The notes under the pieces: model-generated | What the model was told of the DNA's origin: nothing | What the model saw: only the letters and a program-made list of their open reading frames with translations | Database searches by the model: none | NCBI GenBank assembly: GCA_963210315.1 | Contig: OY723275.1 | Location: forward strand, 868,001 to 932,000 | Length of the DNA: 64,000 bases | Reading direction: 5' to 3' | Source of the DNA: Rhynchopus euleeides | Lineage: Eukaryota; Euglenozoa; Diplonemea; Diplonemida; Diplonemidae | In this document: piece by piece, positions 1 through 8,904 of the stretch | Numbering within the stretch: position 1 is the stretch's first letter | Layout: each line of letters opens with the position of its first letter | Translations under genes and position numbers: made by a program

Positions 1-937
1 TGAAGCATGGGTTGACGTTCCGGAAGGTTGGCATGGTCACACCGCTATCACCCCACGAGATGTTGAACTGCGTTGGATACTTCTCCCGGAAATACCCTTC
101 GGCAACGATGCCCCAGAAGGTCCCGGGCTGCAGCAGATCAAAGACCTGCATGGTGAACGGCTGGTGATCCCGTGCTGCAATCAGCATCAACAACGCTGTT
201 GAATGCCCTGCAAGCATCCCGATTTCGCACATGCTGATGGGCTTTCCCTGACTTCTGCGTGCTTCGCGCCGCCGCACAAGATACTTGTGGTAAAACCGCC
301 ACTTGTTGGTCAACGATGCAGTGATACCCCAACCACGTCCGGTAATCCCAACACCACCCTTCTTGATCGCCTTCCTCGTCACCTTGTTCTTTCCGGAGCG
401 ACCGTGGAACTTGAAGTGCCTGAAATCGAGTTCCTCAAGTCCGTCCGACAACCGCTTCACCTCAGGATCGGTCGGGTTGAGTGAGTACAACTGGTTCCTG
501 ACCTGTGCACGATGGCCTTCCCTTCGGTACCCATGCTTCTTGAACTTGTCCCAGTCAGGTGACGCGATAGCTGTTCCGTTCAGCGGGTGATACTCAAACA
601 GCTGCGAGGCAGGAAGCCCGCGCGACTCCAACACCTTCAGCCACCGTTCCTCACTGGTTGTCTCGCTCAGCGCCTCGACATCGATCGGCTTGTCTTCGGT
701 GAAGCCGCTGATCTCTGCGGACGAAACCCCTGCCAGAAGGCCTTCTGACACATCACCACCCCCCTGTTCGCTGTTGGTCTGATCTGCACTCTCCGCTGAT
801 CGAATGAGCCCAGCGCACGGCGGCGCCGTCTGCTGCTGACAATGGCAAGGCGGCGGTTGCATTATCGGAATGCCAGACTCTGTCACAAATAACATCACGG
901 CAGTGAGAATCACGATCCATGTAATTGAACGACCCAT
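1..937 (-). CDS. Membrane-anchored class I SAM methyltransferase-like protein, C-terminus beyond the window
   Basis: The minus-strand frame opens at an ATG at 937-935 and has no stop through 312 codons to the window edge, so the gene continues to the left. Residues 5-20 (SITWIVILTAVMLFV) form one hydrophobic segment after a basic start, as in a type II signal anchor of Golgi or ER enzymes. A polar low-complexity linker follows. Around residues 235-255 the motif CEIGMLAGHSTALLM resembles the glycine-rich SAM-binding loop of class I methyltransferases (E-x-G-x-x-x-G-H-S form), and QVFDL about 22 residues later could supply the acidic strand-2 residue. The 937 start was chosen because it adds the anchor; an in-frame stop lies about 50 bases further up. 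A later Met at 895 would remove most of the anchor. Substrate unknown. The family call is inference from the loop motif; the open frame and anchor are seen directly. Confidence 0.6.
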   Translation of the reverse strand, partial: MGRSITWIVILTAVMLFVTESGIPIMQPPPCHCQQQTAPPCAGLIRSAESADQTNSEQGGGDVSEGLLAGVSSAEISGFTEDKPIDVEALSETTSEERWLKVLESRGLPASQLFEYHPLNGTAIASPDWDKFKKHGYRREGHRAQVRNQLYSLNPTDPEVKRLSDGLEELDFRHFKFHGRSGKNKVTRKAIKKGGVGITGRGWGITASLTNKWRFYHKYLVRRREARRSQGKPISMCEIGMLAGHSTALLMLIAARDHQPFTMQVFDLLQPGTFWGIVAEGYFREKYPTQFNISWGDSGVTMPTFRNVNPCF

Positions 938-1239
938 CCCCCCCCTCCAAAACAGTGGCGCAAGATGTAAGTTCTCAGCCACCGTAACCTGTCAATATCG
1001 GGAGGATGAATCGGCTGTCTCGGGTGGGCAGACGAGGGATCGTCAAAGACCTTACAACAGAAGATCGTCCCGATGGAGATGGCGTCCTTCCGGGAGCGCC
1101 AGCGATGTGAGTGTTGTTGGCTGCATGACAAGGGGTTTGGTACAGAGAGAACTGCCAGTACAACGGGGGGGGGGGTTGATTGTAGAAAGTAGCGTATTTG
1201 CGTACAGTACAGCGGGGGGGGGGGGGTCTACTGCACCTA
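938..1239. other. Non-coding gap between the methyltransferase and a foldback element
   Basis: Upstream region of the methyltransferase gene. It holds two G homopolymers, near 1166-1175 and 1214-1226, and no convincing reading frame on either strand. The last two bases (TA, 1238-1239) form the left target duplication of the next element. Confidence 0.5.
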
Positions 1240-1931
1240 CACGGTGGGATCTTGTAAATTTTACATGTATAACTACAAGTATAATACATGTATTATACAT
1301 GTATAATACTTGCATGTCAACTATTATACATGTATAATACATGTATATGCCTGAAATATACATGTAAAATACATGTATATCAAGTAAAAATACATGTATA
1401 ATACTTGCATGTCAACTATTATACATGTATTTTTACTTGATATACATGTATTTTACATGTATATTTCAGGCATTTACATGTATTTTACATGTATAATACT
1501 TGTCATGCAAGTATTATACATGTAAAATACTTGCATGACAAGTAAAATACTTGCATGTAAGTAAAATACATGTATTTTACTTGCATGCAAGTATTTTACT
1601 TGTCATGCAAGTATTATACATGTATTTTACTTGTCATGCAAGTATTTTACATGTATAATACTTGCATGACAAGTATTATACATGTAAAATACATGTAAAT
1701 GCCTGAAATATACATGTAAAATACATGTATATCAAGTAAAAATACATGTATAATAGTTGACATGCAAGTATTATACTTGTATTTTTACTTGATATACATG
1801 TATTTTACATGTATATTTCAGGCATATACATGTATTTTACATGTATAATAGTTGACATGCAAGTATTATACATGTATAATACATGTATATACTTGTAGTT
1901 ATACATGTAAAATTTACAAGATCCCACCGTG
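1240..1931. mobile_element. Foldback element of ATACATGTA palindromes with CACGGTGGG termini
   Basis: Nearly the whole 692 bp is one inverted repeat built from the palindromes ATACATGTAT and CTTGCATGCAAG with TATTTTACATG spacers. The left end reads CACGGTGGGATCTTG and the right end is its reverse complement. TA flanks both sides (1238-1239 and 1932-1933), consistent with a TA target duplication. There is no coding capacity, so the element is non-autonomous. Other copies: 48133-48771, a split one across 10989-13578, and a right-end fragment at 16485-16538. In those three the right end is intact and the left end is missing. Confidence 0.85.
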
Positions 1932-2108
1932 TAAAAAGCGTGTACATTGGAGGATCCTTGAAATCGGTAGTGGACAGTAGCGGACAGGGCGGACATTTCC
2001 TTGTGGAAAAAGTGCCCGGAAAAAAAATTCGAAAAGGTCCCCCAGGCGTGTATCTATTTCACGGAATGAAAATAGGAATTTGGGGAAAAAATATTTTTCT
2101 GCACTATT

Positions 2109-2386
2109 TTTTTGCACTTTTTTCCTTTGGATTTTATTGTGACCCTACTTGGTATTGGCAGAATTTTTTTATGTTCCCGGTCTTGGATGTGCTCAAACAT
2201 TCAAAAGAACACATTTTCCGTGGCCAAAAATTTTTTTGCACCCGGAGGTGGGGATGGGGGTGGTGGTCACTACTTTTTTGCACCATTTTCCTTTGGGTTT
2301 TATTGTGACCCTACTTGGCATTGGCAGAATTCTTTTATGTTCCCAGTCTTGGATGTGCTCAAACAGTCAAAAGAACACATTTTCCG
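2109..2386 (+). repeat. Direct repeat of about 112 bp, two copies
   Basis: Copies at 2109-2220 and 2272-2386 share TTTATTGTGACCCTACTTGG and CTTGGATGTGCTCAAACA, with a few substitutions, and are separated by a G-rich spacer. The second copy abuts the terminal repeat of the YR retrotransposon. Nothing coding is seen between 1932 and 2390. Confidence 0.75.
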
Positions 2387-2390
2387 GGTG

Positions 2391-2466
2391 AAATGGAACA
2401 CTATCGACACATGTCACTCAACACGGGGGAATGGGGAGGGGAGAGGTTGTGGTGAAACGCACACAC
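2391..2466 (-). repeat. Split direct repeat B2 of the YR retrotransposon
   Basis: 76 bp, matching 2582-2657 almost base for base (starts AAATGGAACACTATCGACAC). It overlaps A2 by the 21-bp core at 2446-2466. It forms the 3' end of the element in coding orientation. Confidence 0.85.
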
Positions 2467-2580
2467 CTCGACCTGTGATGAGGTGAGATGTGGCTCTGCA
2501 ATTACGGCACTACGCGTGCCGTAAACTCGAATGACCTGCTTTCTCCGTGTTCCATTTCCTCCTTCATTGCATGAGGCTAC
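2446..2580 (-). repeat. Split direct repeat A2 of the YR retrotransposon
   Basis: 135 bp, matching 7520-7654 with about one substitution (AGGTGAGATG versus AGATGAGATG). Together with B2 it gives the full A-core-B junction that a circular intermediate would contain. Confidence 0.85.
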
Positions 2581-2581
2581 A

Positions 2582-2657
2582 AAATGGAACACTATCGACA
2601 CATGTCACTCAACACGGGGGAATGGGGAGGGGAGAGGTTGTGGTGAAACGCACACAC
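2582..2657 (-). repeat. Split direct repeat B1 of the YR retrotransposon
   Basis: Second copy of the 76-bp B repeat, ending in the 21-bp core at 2637-2657 next to the 3' side of the RT reading frame. Confidence 0.85.
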
Positions 2658-2752
2658 CCAACCCCCTAGGACCCCTAGGGACTGAGGAGCTCCGCTCATC
2701 AGCTAAGATGGCCCCGTGCCGCCAGCATGGCACACAGCTCCGTCTGGTCCCT

Positions 2753-4459
2753 TTACAGATCGATGACGACCTCGCCCCGCGCACCCCTCGTGAAGGGATC
2801 GGCCTTCTGCTCGTGGGTCGGCACCCACTCGGGCAACACCTGCAGCTGCGCCGCTGCAGCGACGTCGAACAGCACCTGCAGGCACCTATTGGCGACGTAA
2901 TTGCCAGAGTGCCCCTTCAGGATGCTCCGCACTACCGGGAGGTTGTCGACCTTCAGTCGCAGCTTGCACCGCCGGCGCCCCAGCCGGGAGGCCAACCGCA
3001 CCCCCAGTGCAGCGGCCCACATCTCCTTGATGTAAATGTGTGCTGACGCTTCGCCGGCCCCGAAGGCCCCCTGCGCCACCTCGCCGGTCTCCGCAAGCGC
3101 CGCCCACGCGCGTGATGACGCGTCTGTCCACACTGTGCACTCCTCGTCGTATGGAGCCTCCCGGTCCACCCACCGGTTCTCCGCGATCGCCTGCAGACAT
3201 ACGCGCGCGTCCCAGACCGCACTCGGCTGCATCCTGGTGGGCTCGTCCCACGCGTTGTTGTTCGTTGATACATGCCGCGCGATGCTGCGTATGGCCCCGA
3301 TGAGGTTTGGCGAGTAGCACAGATGACGGCTTCGTGTGTACGTCCACCACACGATGGCCCCCGTCACCTTGAAGAATGCCCGGGGTGTTGCCTCCCCGGA
3401 CAACACGTTCTGCACATGCACCGCCTCCAGCAGCTGCGCCACCCATTTCTCCGAGGAGCGGAACCTCTTCGTCGGCCCCCGCAGGTCGAACTCCAGCCCG
3501 AAGGCCGCAAACTGTCTCTGGGGTTGCCCCTCGGCCTCCTCGTGCAGCTCGACTCTCGCGTAGGCACACCTCTGCTTGAACTCGGTGTATCTCCTCGCCG
3601 CCTCCTCCTCGCTGCCCCCGAGGATGATGTAGTTGTCCACCCATGCGACGTTCCCCGGCCCTGCGAGAACCCTCGAGATGCGCTGCGCTATCGATGGGCT
3701 CCACGACCACCCCATGCACAGCACCTTCAGCCACAAGTCGAGTGTGCCGCCCCTGCCATCTCCCAGGCGCATGCCGAAGTACTTCCGGATCGGCTTCGCG
3801 AGGGGTATCTGGTAAAAAAATGATACTCCATCCGCGATCACGGCTGCATCTGCGTTCAGCACTGCGTCGATCACGTCCCTGATGCGCGGCAGCCGCATCT
3901 CAGGGGGGCGCCTCATCGCGGCGTTCAGCTTTCGTGCATCGACCACCAGCCGGAGATCCCCTGCCTTTTTTGCCACTGTGAAAGCCGGCATCGTCATCTG
4001 GGGGTCCCCCTGCATCGGCTCCACCACCTCCCATTCGAGCAGCTTGTCCGCGTGCTGCCGCATGTGCCGCGAGGTGCCCCTCGCCATCCTGCCGCCTGTC
4101 GGCTTCGTCAGCAGGCTCTCGAAGGCGTCGAGTGACGTGATGACGTCCAGCACATCTTCAAGCTCCCCGTGGAGGTCCAGGCTGCGGACCGCGTCGAGGG
4201 CCATCCTGTTGGATGATATGGGTGCCAGCACCCCCCCCTCACGTTCGGCTTCCGGTCGCACCTGCGCTCCCTCCACCTCCACGGAGAAGTCCCCGCCGTA
4301 CCCGATGTCCAGCCCAGCACTGCACGCCTCGTCCCCCTCGCCCTCGGGGTCGTATGCGTAGGCACACATCCTCAGGATACCCTCGAAGTTGCTCGGCTTG
4401 GCGAGGTGGGCGGCGCACGACGGGAACGCCCCAAGAGCCCTGGGGATGCGCCCCGCCGC
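2753..4459 (-). CDS. Reverse transcriptase / RNase H of the YR retrotransposon
   Basis: Makes and processes the cDNA of the element. In order: a fingers motif VVDARKLNAAMRRPP, then YQIPLAKPIRKYFGMRL, then WSWSPSIAQRISRVL, then the active-site box WVDNYIILG near 3630, where the usual second Asp of YxDD is Asn. RNase H follows with candidate acidic residues in VWTDASSRAWAAL, YIKEMWAAALG, LRLKVDNLPVV and KADPFTRG. The frame stays open upstream to 6469, but that part is the wrong frame over the YR gene and its repeats. The true start is therefore unclear. The frame lies -1 relative to YR and the two meet at the YR stop (4459), so frameshifting or re-initiation is likely; no classic slippery heptamer is visible. 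No methyltransferase domain is seen. Confidence 0.85.
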   Translation of the reverse strand, partial: AAGRIPRALGAFPSCAAHLAKPSNFEGILRMCAYAYDPEGEGDEACSAGLDIGYGGDFSVEVEGAQVRPEAEREGGVLAPISSNRMALDAVRSLDLHGELEDVLDVITSLDAFESLLTKPTGGRMARGTSRHMRQHADKLLEWEVVEPMQGDPQMTMPAFTVAKKAGDLRLVVDARKLNAAMRRPPEMRLPRIRDVIDAVLNADAAVIADGVSFFYQIPLAKPIRKYFGMRLGDGRGGTLDLWLKVLCMGWSWSPSIAQRISRVLAGPGNVAWVDNYIILGGSEEEAARRYTEFKQRCAYARVELHEEAEGQPQRQFAAFGLEFDLRGPTKRFRSSEKWVAQLLEAVHVQNVLSGEATPRAFFKVTGAIVWWTYTRSRHLCYSPNLIGAIRSIARHVSTNNNAWDEPTRMQPSAVWDARVCLQAIAENRWVDREAPYDEECTVWTDASSRAWAALAETGEVAQGAFGAGEASAHIYIKEMWAAALGVRLASRLGRRRCKLRLKVDNLPVVRSILKGHSGNYVANRCLQVLFDVAAAAQLQVLPEWVPTHEQKADPFTRGARGEVVIDL

Positions 4460-6426
4460 TAGAGCTGGCGTGATGTAGTCGCGGTCTCCTCCACGAGACG
4501 AGTCGCGGCCAGTGGGGCGTACTGCAGCAGCCCCTCTGTCGTCCGGTGGCGGGTCAGCTTCTGCACCGCTCGCAACTCGAGCCCCTTGTGAATCAGGTGG
4601 TGCACTGCCCCCCTGCGTAGACTGTGTGGCGTCAGCGCGGGGTTCACCCGTTTTACCGCCCGGGACACCTTGCTGTACGACACGCCTTGAACCAGGCCGC
4701 CGTCCCGGTTCTTCCGCATCGTCTTCCCCAGCACACCGTTCAGCTGCGTAGGCAAACACACCCCTGTAGTCTGTCCCTTCGCGAACGGGTCGTTCTTGGT
4801 GCCCCTCCAGGTTATAGATACCACCCCGTCGTTCTTCACCCGCACCTCTCGGGTTGCAATACTCTTCACGTCCGAGCACCTTGCGGCCCCGTGCCACATC
4901 AGCCCCAGTGCCAGTCGCACCTCGGGGTCCCGCTCGTCCCGCATCGCCTGCTCCACTTCTGCCTTCGTCGCCGGCACCGCCTGTGTCCGGGGCACCTCCG
5001 CCCCCATGCGCCTCAGTCCCCGTCTGAACGCGTCGAGCTTGTGCGAGTGCACTGTGTCCTCCAGCATGTGGCGGTGCGCGGACGACACGGCGTAGCTGTA
5101 GGCCAGCCCCGAGGATGGCAGCACGTTGTCGACAGACATCTTCTTGGAGACCCACAAGATGATCGCCGTCCCCGTGTCGATGGGTCCCTCGGCGGCCTCC
5201 CAGGCCTGACGGAACTCCTGGAACCGCCGGTAGCACGACGCGATGTTGTCCCATGTGGAGTTCGCGAGTGCCCGGTCCAGAACGGCGTTGGCTGCAGACA
5301 CGACTTCCCCCCTCGTCCCGTCCGGGAGGGTTGCTGTCTCTGACATCCGCGGGCGTCCTCGAGTTGCTGGCCCCCTGCGCAGCCACCGCTGCAGCCCCGA
5401 CTCGATTGTGTGGCCTTCCGCTGTCGGGTCCCGCCCCTGGGATCCCGTCTGCTGCACTGCTGGGCCGGCCCGCTCTGTCGCCTGCTCTCTCCGAGCAGTG
5501 TTGGTGACCGGCCACGGCCTGTGTGGCGTCATCCCGTGATCTTGCTGCGCCATTTGCTCCCCCTGAGCACTGGGCTGTATTCTTACTAACCACGGTGTGC
5601 GTGGATTCTGCTCCCCCTGAGCTTGATGCACCGCTGGCTCCCCTTGAGCACTGGGCTGTGTGATTTTCGTTTTTACTAGCCACGGCGTGCGTGGATTCTG
5701 CTCCCCTTGAGCTTGCTTCGCCGCTGGCTCCCCTTGAGCACTGGGCTGTGTGATTTTCGTTTTTACTATCCACGGCGTGCGTGGTTTCTGCTCCCCTTGA
5801 GCTTGCTTCGCCGCTGGCTCCCCTTGAGCACTGGGCTGTGTGATTTGCGTTTTTACTAGCCACGGCGTGCGTGGATTCTGCTCCCCTTGAGCTTGATGCG
5901 CCGCTGGCTCCCCTTGAGCACTGGGCTGTGTGATTTCCGTTTTTACTAGCCACGGCGTGCGTGGATTCTGCTCCCCTTGAGCTTGATGCGCCGCTGGCTC
6001 CCCTTGAGCACTGGGCTGTGTGATTTCCGTTTTTACTAGCCACGGCGTGCGTGGATTCTGCTCCCCTTGAGCTTGATGCGCCGCTGGCTCCCCTTGAGCA
6101 CTGGGCTGTGTGATTTCCGTTTTTACTAGCCACGGCGTGCGTGGATTCTGCTCCCCTTGAGCTTGCTTCGCCGCTGGCTCCCCTTGAGCACTGGGCTGTG
6201 TGATTTCCGTTTTTACTAGCCACGGCGTGCGTGGGTTCTGCTCCCCTTGAGCTTGATGCGCCGCTGGCTCCCCTTGAGCACTGGGCTGTGTGGTTTGCGC
6301 TTTTACTCGCCACGGCATGCGTGAATTCTGCTCCCCTTGAGCTTGTGGCACCGCTGGTTCCCCTTGAAGTGTGGACTGTGTGTGCAGTGGCGGTGTGTCT
6401 GAGGGAGGTGTCGCCGGCCCGCACAA
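4459..6426 (-). CDS. Tyrosine recombinase of the YR retrotransposon, with an N-terminal 30-residue repeat region
   Basis: Predicted integrase that joins circular cDNA to the target. The catalytic part fills the last 300 or so residues, from about MSETATLPDGTRG. It shows the first Arg in HGAARCSDVKS, the H-x-x-R box in HSLRRGAVHHL, the second His in LTRHRTTEG, and the nucleophile Tyr in LLQYAPLAA just before the C-terminus. The N-terminal half holds about nine 30-residue repeats (core QPSAQGEPAAHQAQGEQNPR). The start at 6426 is the first in-frame Met and is only 31 bases past the gag-like stop (6457). A shorter product starting at the later Met is equally possible. All catalytic residues look intact. 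Confidence 0.8.
   Translation of the reverse strand: MCGPATPPSDTPPLHTQSTLQGEPAVPQAQGEQNSRMPWRVKAQTTQPSAQGEPAAHQAQGEQNPRTPWLVKTEITQPSAQGEPAAKQAQGEQNPRTPWLVKTEITQPSAQGEPAAHQAQGEQNPRTPWLVKTEITQPSAQGEPAAHQAQGEQNPRTPWLVKTEITQPSAQGEPAAHQAQGEQNPRTPWLVKTQITQPSAQGEPAAKQAQGEQKPRTPWIVKTKITQPSAQGEPAAKQAQGEQNPRTPWLVKTKITQPSAQGEPAVHQAQGEQNPRTPWLVRIQPSAQGEQMAQQDHGMTPHRPWPVTNTARREQATERAGPAVQQTGSQGRDPTAEGHTIESGLQRWLRRGPATRGRPRMSETATLPDGTRGEVVSAANAVLDRALANSTWDNIASCYRRFQEFRQAWEAAEGPIDTGTAIILWVSKKMSVDNVLPSSGLAYSYAVSSAHRHMLEDTVHSHKLDAFRRGLRRMGAEVPRTQAVPATKAEVEQAMRDERDPEVRLALGLMWHGAARCSDVKSIATREVRVKNDGVVSITWRGTKNDPFAKGQTTGVCLPTQLNGVLGKTMRKNRDGGLVQGVSYSKVSRAVKRVNPALTPHSLRRGAVHHLIHKGLELRAVQKLTRHRTTEGLLQYAPLAATRLVEETATTSRQL
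5561..6390 (-). repeat. 90-bp tandem repeats inside the recombinase reading frame
   Basis: About nine units with core CCCCTTGAGCACTGGGCTGT, diverged by single-base changes. The period is divisible by three, so the repeat is in frame for YR. A second minus-strand frame is also open throughout. Confidence 0.9.
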
Positions 6427-6456
6427 CCCCGGCTCTCCCTGCGCAGGTGTGGCTTG

Positions 6457-7485
6457 TCACTTGCCCCACTTGGATCCCTTGTTGAAGCCCTTGTTGAAGC
6501 CCTTGTTGGATCCCTTTCCCCCCTTACCTCCCTTCGGCACCACTGGCCTCTCTTCCTCCTCGTCCCACGCGCCCTCGGTGCGGCGCCGCTTGTTGTTGGC
6601 CTTCTCCTTCTCGCCCTCGCTCTGGGCTTGGCTCTGGAGCGACCTGAATAGTTGCTCCGTCAGCGCGCTTGCCGGCATGCCCTCCAGCCGCCGCTCCCAG
6701 TGCAGCTGCGCCGCGAGCCCGTACCACTCCCGGAGGCGCAGCCCCTCCAAGCGGACCAGGAGGTTGTGGGCAGCTTGCACTGCCTCAGGCTTCGTCGACA
6801 CGATGGGGATCAGGATGTCCAACACGGAGAGCGCGACCCGAAGTTCGTGCTGGGCCCCGGTCGCTGCCGCAGCCGCATCGTCCGCCCCCTTCCCGAAACG
6901 ATCACGCAGTGCCCTCATAGCCATTGCGTGCAGCGCTGGCGACTGCATCCGGTGGCGCCATTGCTCCACCACCGTGATGCGGGTGCCGGTCAGCCCCTCG
7001 CGTTCCAGCTTCGCCTGCCGCTCCTTCCTCTGCATATCATCCAAGACCTCCTCCAGAATTGCCTTGGTGTTTGGGTTATCCACACCCCTCATCAACTCCC
7101 AGAGGTCCCTCACCTTGGGCGTAGCGTCACTCATGTTGGCATCGGCGTCGCCCTCGTCCTCCTCCTTGAGGGTCCATGTTGCCTCACCATTGTGGAGATA
7201 CAGCGCGCAGAGGGGGCAGACCCAGTGTGGCTCCATCCACTGGTCGGTCATCTTCTCGACCGTCTGATCCCCCGTGCCCTCCATGTAGGCCTTCAGGCAG
7301 CTCTTCGTCGTCCGCCTTCCACACATGCGACACACAGACGAGTGCGCGTCGGAGTGCAGCGCCCCGCACTCCGGAAACACGCAGTCGGGGGTGCCGTCCA
7401 CCCCCGCTGCGTTTCCCGGAACAACCGGGGTCGGAACATCGATCCACGCCTGGTCGATGATCACGGTTGCGTTCCGGTCCGGCAT
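6457..7485 (-). CDS. Gag-like zinc-binding protein of the YR retrotransposon
   Basis: First gene of the element in coding orientation. Start placed at the Met at 7485 (MPDRNATVIIDQ) because the earlier Met at 7575 lies inside terminal repeat A1. The N-terminal third carries a cysteine/histidine cluster (CVFPECGALH, SVCRMCGRRTTKSC, HWVCPLCALYLH) that could fold as a RING- or PHD-like zinc site. The middle is helical and charged (VEKMTDQWM, LEEVLDDMQRKERQAKLERE). The C-terminus is basic and Gly/Lys-rich (KGGKGGKGSNKGFNKG), as in nucleic-acid-binding tails. Gag function is inferred from position and basic tail; I recognise no specific family. It ends 31 bases before the YR start. Confidence 0.6.
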   Translation of the reverse strand: MPDRNATVIIDQAWIDVPTPVVPGNAAGVDGTPDCVFPECGALHSDAHSSVCRMCGRRTTKSCLKAYMEGTGDQTVEKMTDQWMEPHWVCPLCALYLHNGEATWTLKEEDEGDADANMSDATPKVRDLWELMRGVDNPNTKAILEEVLDDMQRKERQAKLEREGLTGTRITVVEQWRHRMQSPALHAMAMRALRDRFGKGADDAAAAATGAQHELRVALSVLDILIPIVSTKPEAVQAAHNLLVRLEGLRLREWYGLAAQLHWERRLEGMPASALTEQLFRSLQSQAQSEGEKEKANNKRRRTEGAWDEEEERPVVPKGGKGGKGSNKGFNKGFNKGSKWGK

Positions 7486-7519
7486 TGTGTTGTTTGGTTG
7501 TTTGGGAGAGGTTGTGAGA

Positions 7520-7654
7520 GTTGTGGTGAAACGCACACACCTCGACCTGTGATGAGATGAGATGTGGCTCTGCAATTACGGCACTACGCGTGCCGTAAAC
7601 TCGAATGACCTGCTTTCTCCGTGTTCCATTTCCTCCTTCATTGCATGAGGCTAC
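7520..7654 (-). repeat. Split direct repeat A1 of the YR retrotransposon
   Basis: 135 bp at the 5' end of the element in coding orientation, matching 2446-2580. Its inner end is the 21-bp core (7520-7540). It probably contains the promoter, but no TATA-like box stands out. Confidence 0.85.
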
Positions 7655-8476
7655 ACAAAAAAACGTTGCACCTGGGGCGTGGAGAGGGGGGTCGGAGGGC
7701 GGTGGTGTGAGAGGCTTGCTCTCGAGCTCAAACCAACAGATGTTCACTACCGTGGCCTCCGGCGGCTGGGGGGCTCCGCCCCCCAGACCCCCCTGTGGCG
7801 TGTCTTTGCGCGACAATTTATCGTCCCCCCATGCGACATGTGCTATCTGTCAGTTGTGTTGTACTTGAGCGTATGCGACTATGGAGCCAGGCCAACAGAC
7901 GTTCGCTACCGTGGCCTCCGGCGGCTGGGGGGCTCCGCCCCCCACACCCCCCTGTGGCATGTGCCTGGTCTTGGAGCCAAGCCCTTGCGCGTACGGGGCT
8001 GCGGCATGTCGGTTCCAGCACCCTCGCGGGAGGCTGGGCCCGAGCACTGATCTCTAAGAGACGAACCACCTTGCGAATGCGATCGGGTTTGCGGGCTTGC
8101 GGCCATGACATCTCGAAAGGGTCGTCGTGGGCCCGTGATCATGTTTCGGGTTCGACTTGGTGGGCATCCGTGGCGATTCGCGGAACCACGTGTATGTGTG
8201 CGAGGAAGCAAAGAGATAACACACCAGGAGCCACGCAGCACCAGGTCGACCTGGATCTGATCGAGCTCAGGGGGAAGGAAGCACAGTCACCAAAGTGATA
8301 TCACCGCCGGCCTCAACCACCAAACTGCAACCGCAGAAGTTCCGCTATTCTCACAAGGGAAGGCGCCCTGGGATGTAGCAGTGATTTGTGTGCAGCGCCA
8401 TCAAGTGACACTGACCGCCTTGAACAGAGAGGTAGTGTACAGATGGCGATCAGTGAGAGGGCGTGCTGTGTCCTTC
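7655..8476. repeat. Intergenic stretch with two copies of a GC-rich hairpin module
   Basis: Copies of CCTCCGGCGGCTGGGGGGCT followed by CCGCCCCCCAG lie at about 7755-7795 and 7913-7953. Each is preceded by TTCRCTACCGTGG and followed by CCCCCTGTGGC. GGGGGGC and GCCCCCC pair around a 3-base loop. The same module occurs three times within 59540-59945. I see no credible gene in the rest of the stretch. Confidence 0.6.
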
Positions 8477-8653
8477 CAGTGATCTGAGTAGGTACCGTAC
8501 CAGGTACCGGGGGGTAGTACCCCCTGGTACCCCCAAAATGGTCGTTTTCAGTTTCGCGAAATTTGCATTTCCGGAGTTTTTCAGAGCTGTGGTGGGGTCA
8601 CTTTGCTCTGGGAGATGAGTTTTTGGCCATTCAAATTTTTTTCGATTTTCCTA
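8477..8653 (+). mobile_element. 5' part of a CAGTGATC-ended non-autonomous element
   Basis: Matches the first ~180 bp of the element at 36449-36865 (CAGTGATCTGAGTAGGTACC onward, through CTTTGCTCTGGGAGATGAG) with few differences. It is cut at the CCTTA site by the CACGGTGG-ended unit that begins at 8654. Its right half is not found after 10988. Confidence 0.75.
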
Positions 8654-8904
8654 CACGGTGGACTCCAGCGGGGGTAGGGTAACCCTTTTCGGGAGTCTCA
8701 ACTAGGGGGAGTCCAACTCCCGCTAGCGGGAGTATAGACTCCCGCTAGCGGGAGTCTGACTCCCCCTAGCGGGAGTCTTTTCACCTATTTTCACTCATTT
8801 TTCCCATGATACCTATGCAATGTGGCACTCGTCACTGAAGTACAGCCACACCAAACGAAACGGACGTTTCCACCCATCCCAGCTCGCAGACCTGATTCAC
8901 AAAA

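Larger units (their letters stand above)
2391..7654 (-). mobile_element. Complete tyrosine-recombinase retrotransposon (gag-like, YR, RT/RNase H) with split direct repeats
   Basis: In coding orientation the order is A1 (7654-7520), three reading frames, B1 (2657-2582), A2 (2580-2446), B2 (2466-2391). A1 and A2 are 135 bp and nearly identical; B1 and B2 are 76 bp and nearly identical. This A1-ORFs-B1-A2-B2 arrangement is the split-direct-repeat layout known for PAT, Ngaro, Kangaroo and VIPER/TATE-type YR retrotransposons. A 21-bp core (GTTGTGGTGAAACGCACACA plus C) ends A1, begins B1 and lies where A2 and B2 overlap. The gene order gag-YR-RT matches what is reported for VIPER/TATE rather than animal DIRS. 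Everything needed for transposition appears present, apart from doubts over the RT active site. Confidence 0.85.

Noticed and set aside
2753..6469. A single 1238-residue protein from 6469 to 2753
   Set aside because: The first 670 codons are the wrong frame over the recombinase and its 90-bp repeats; only the part after 4459 has RT/RNase H motifs.
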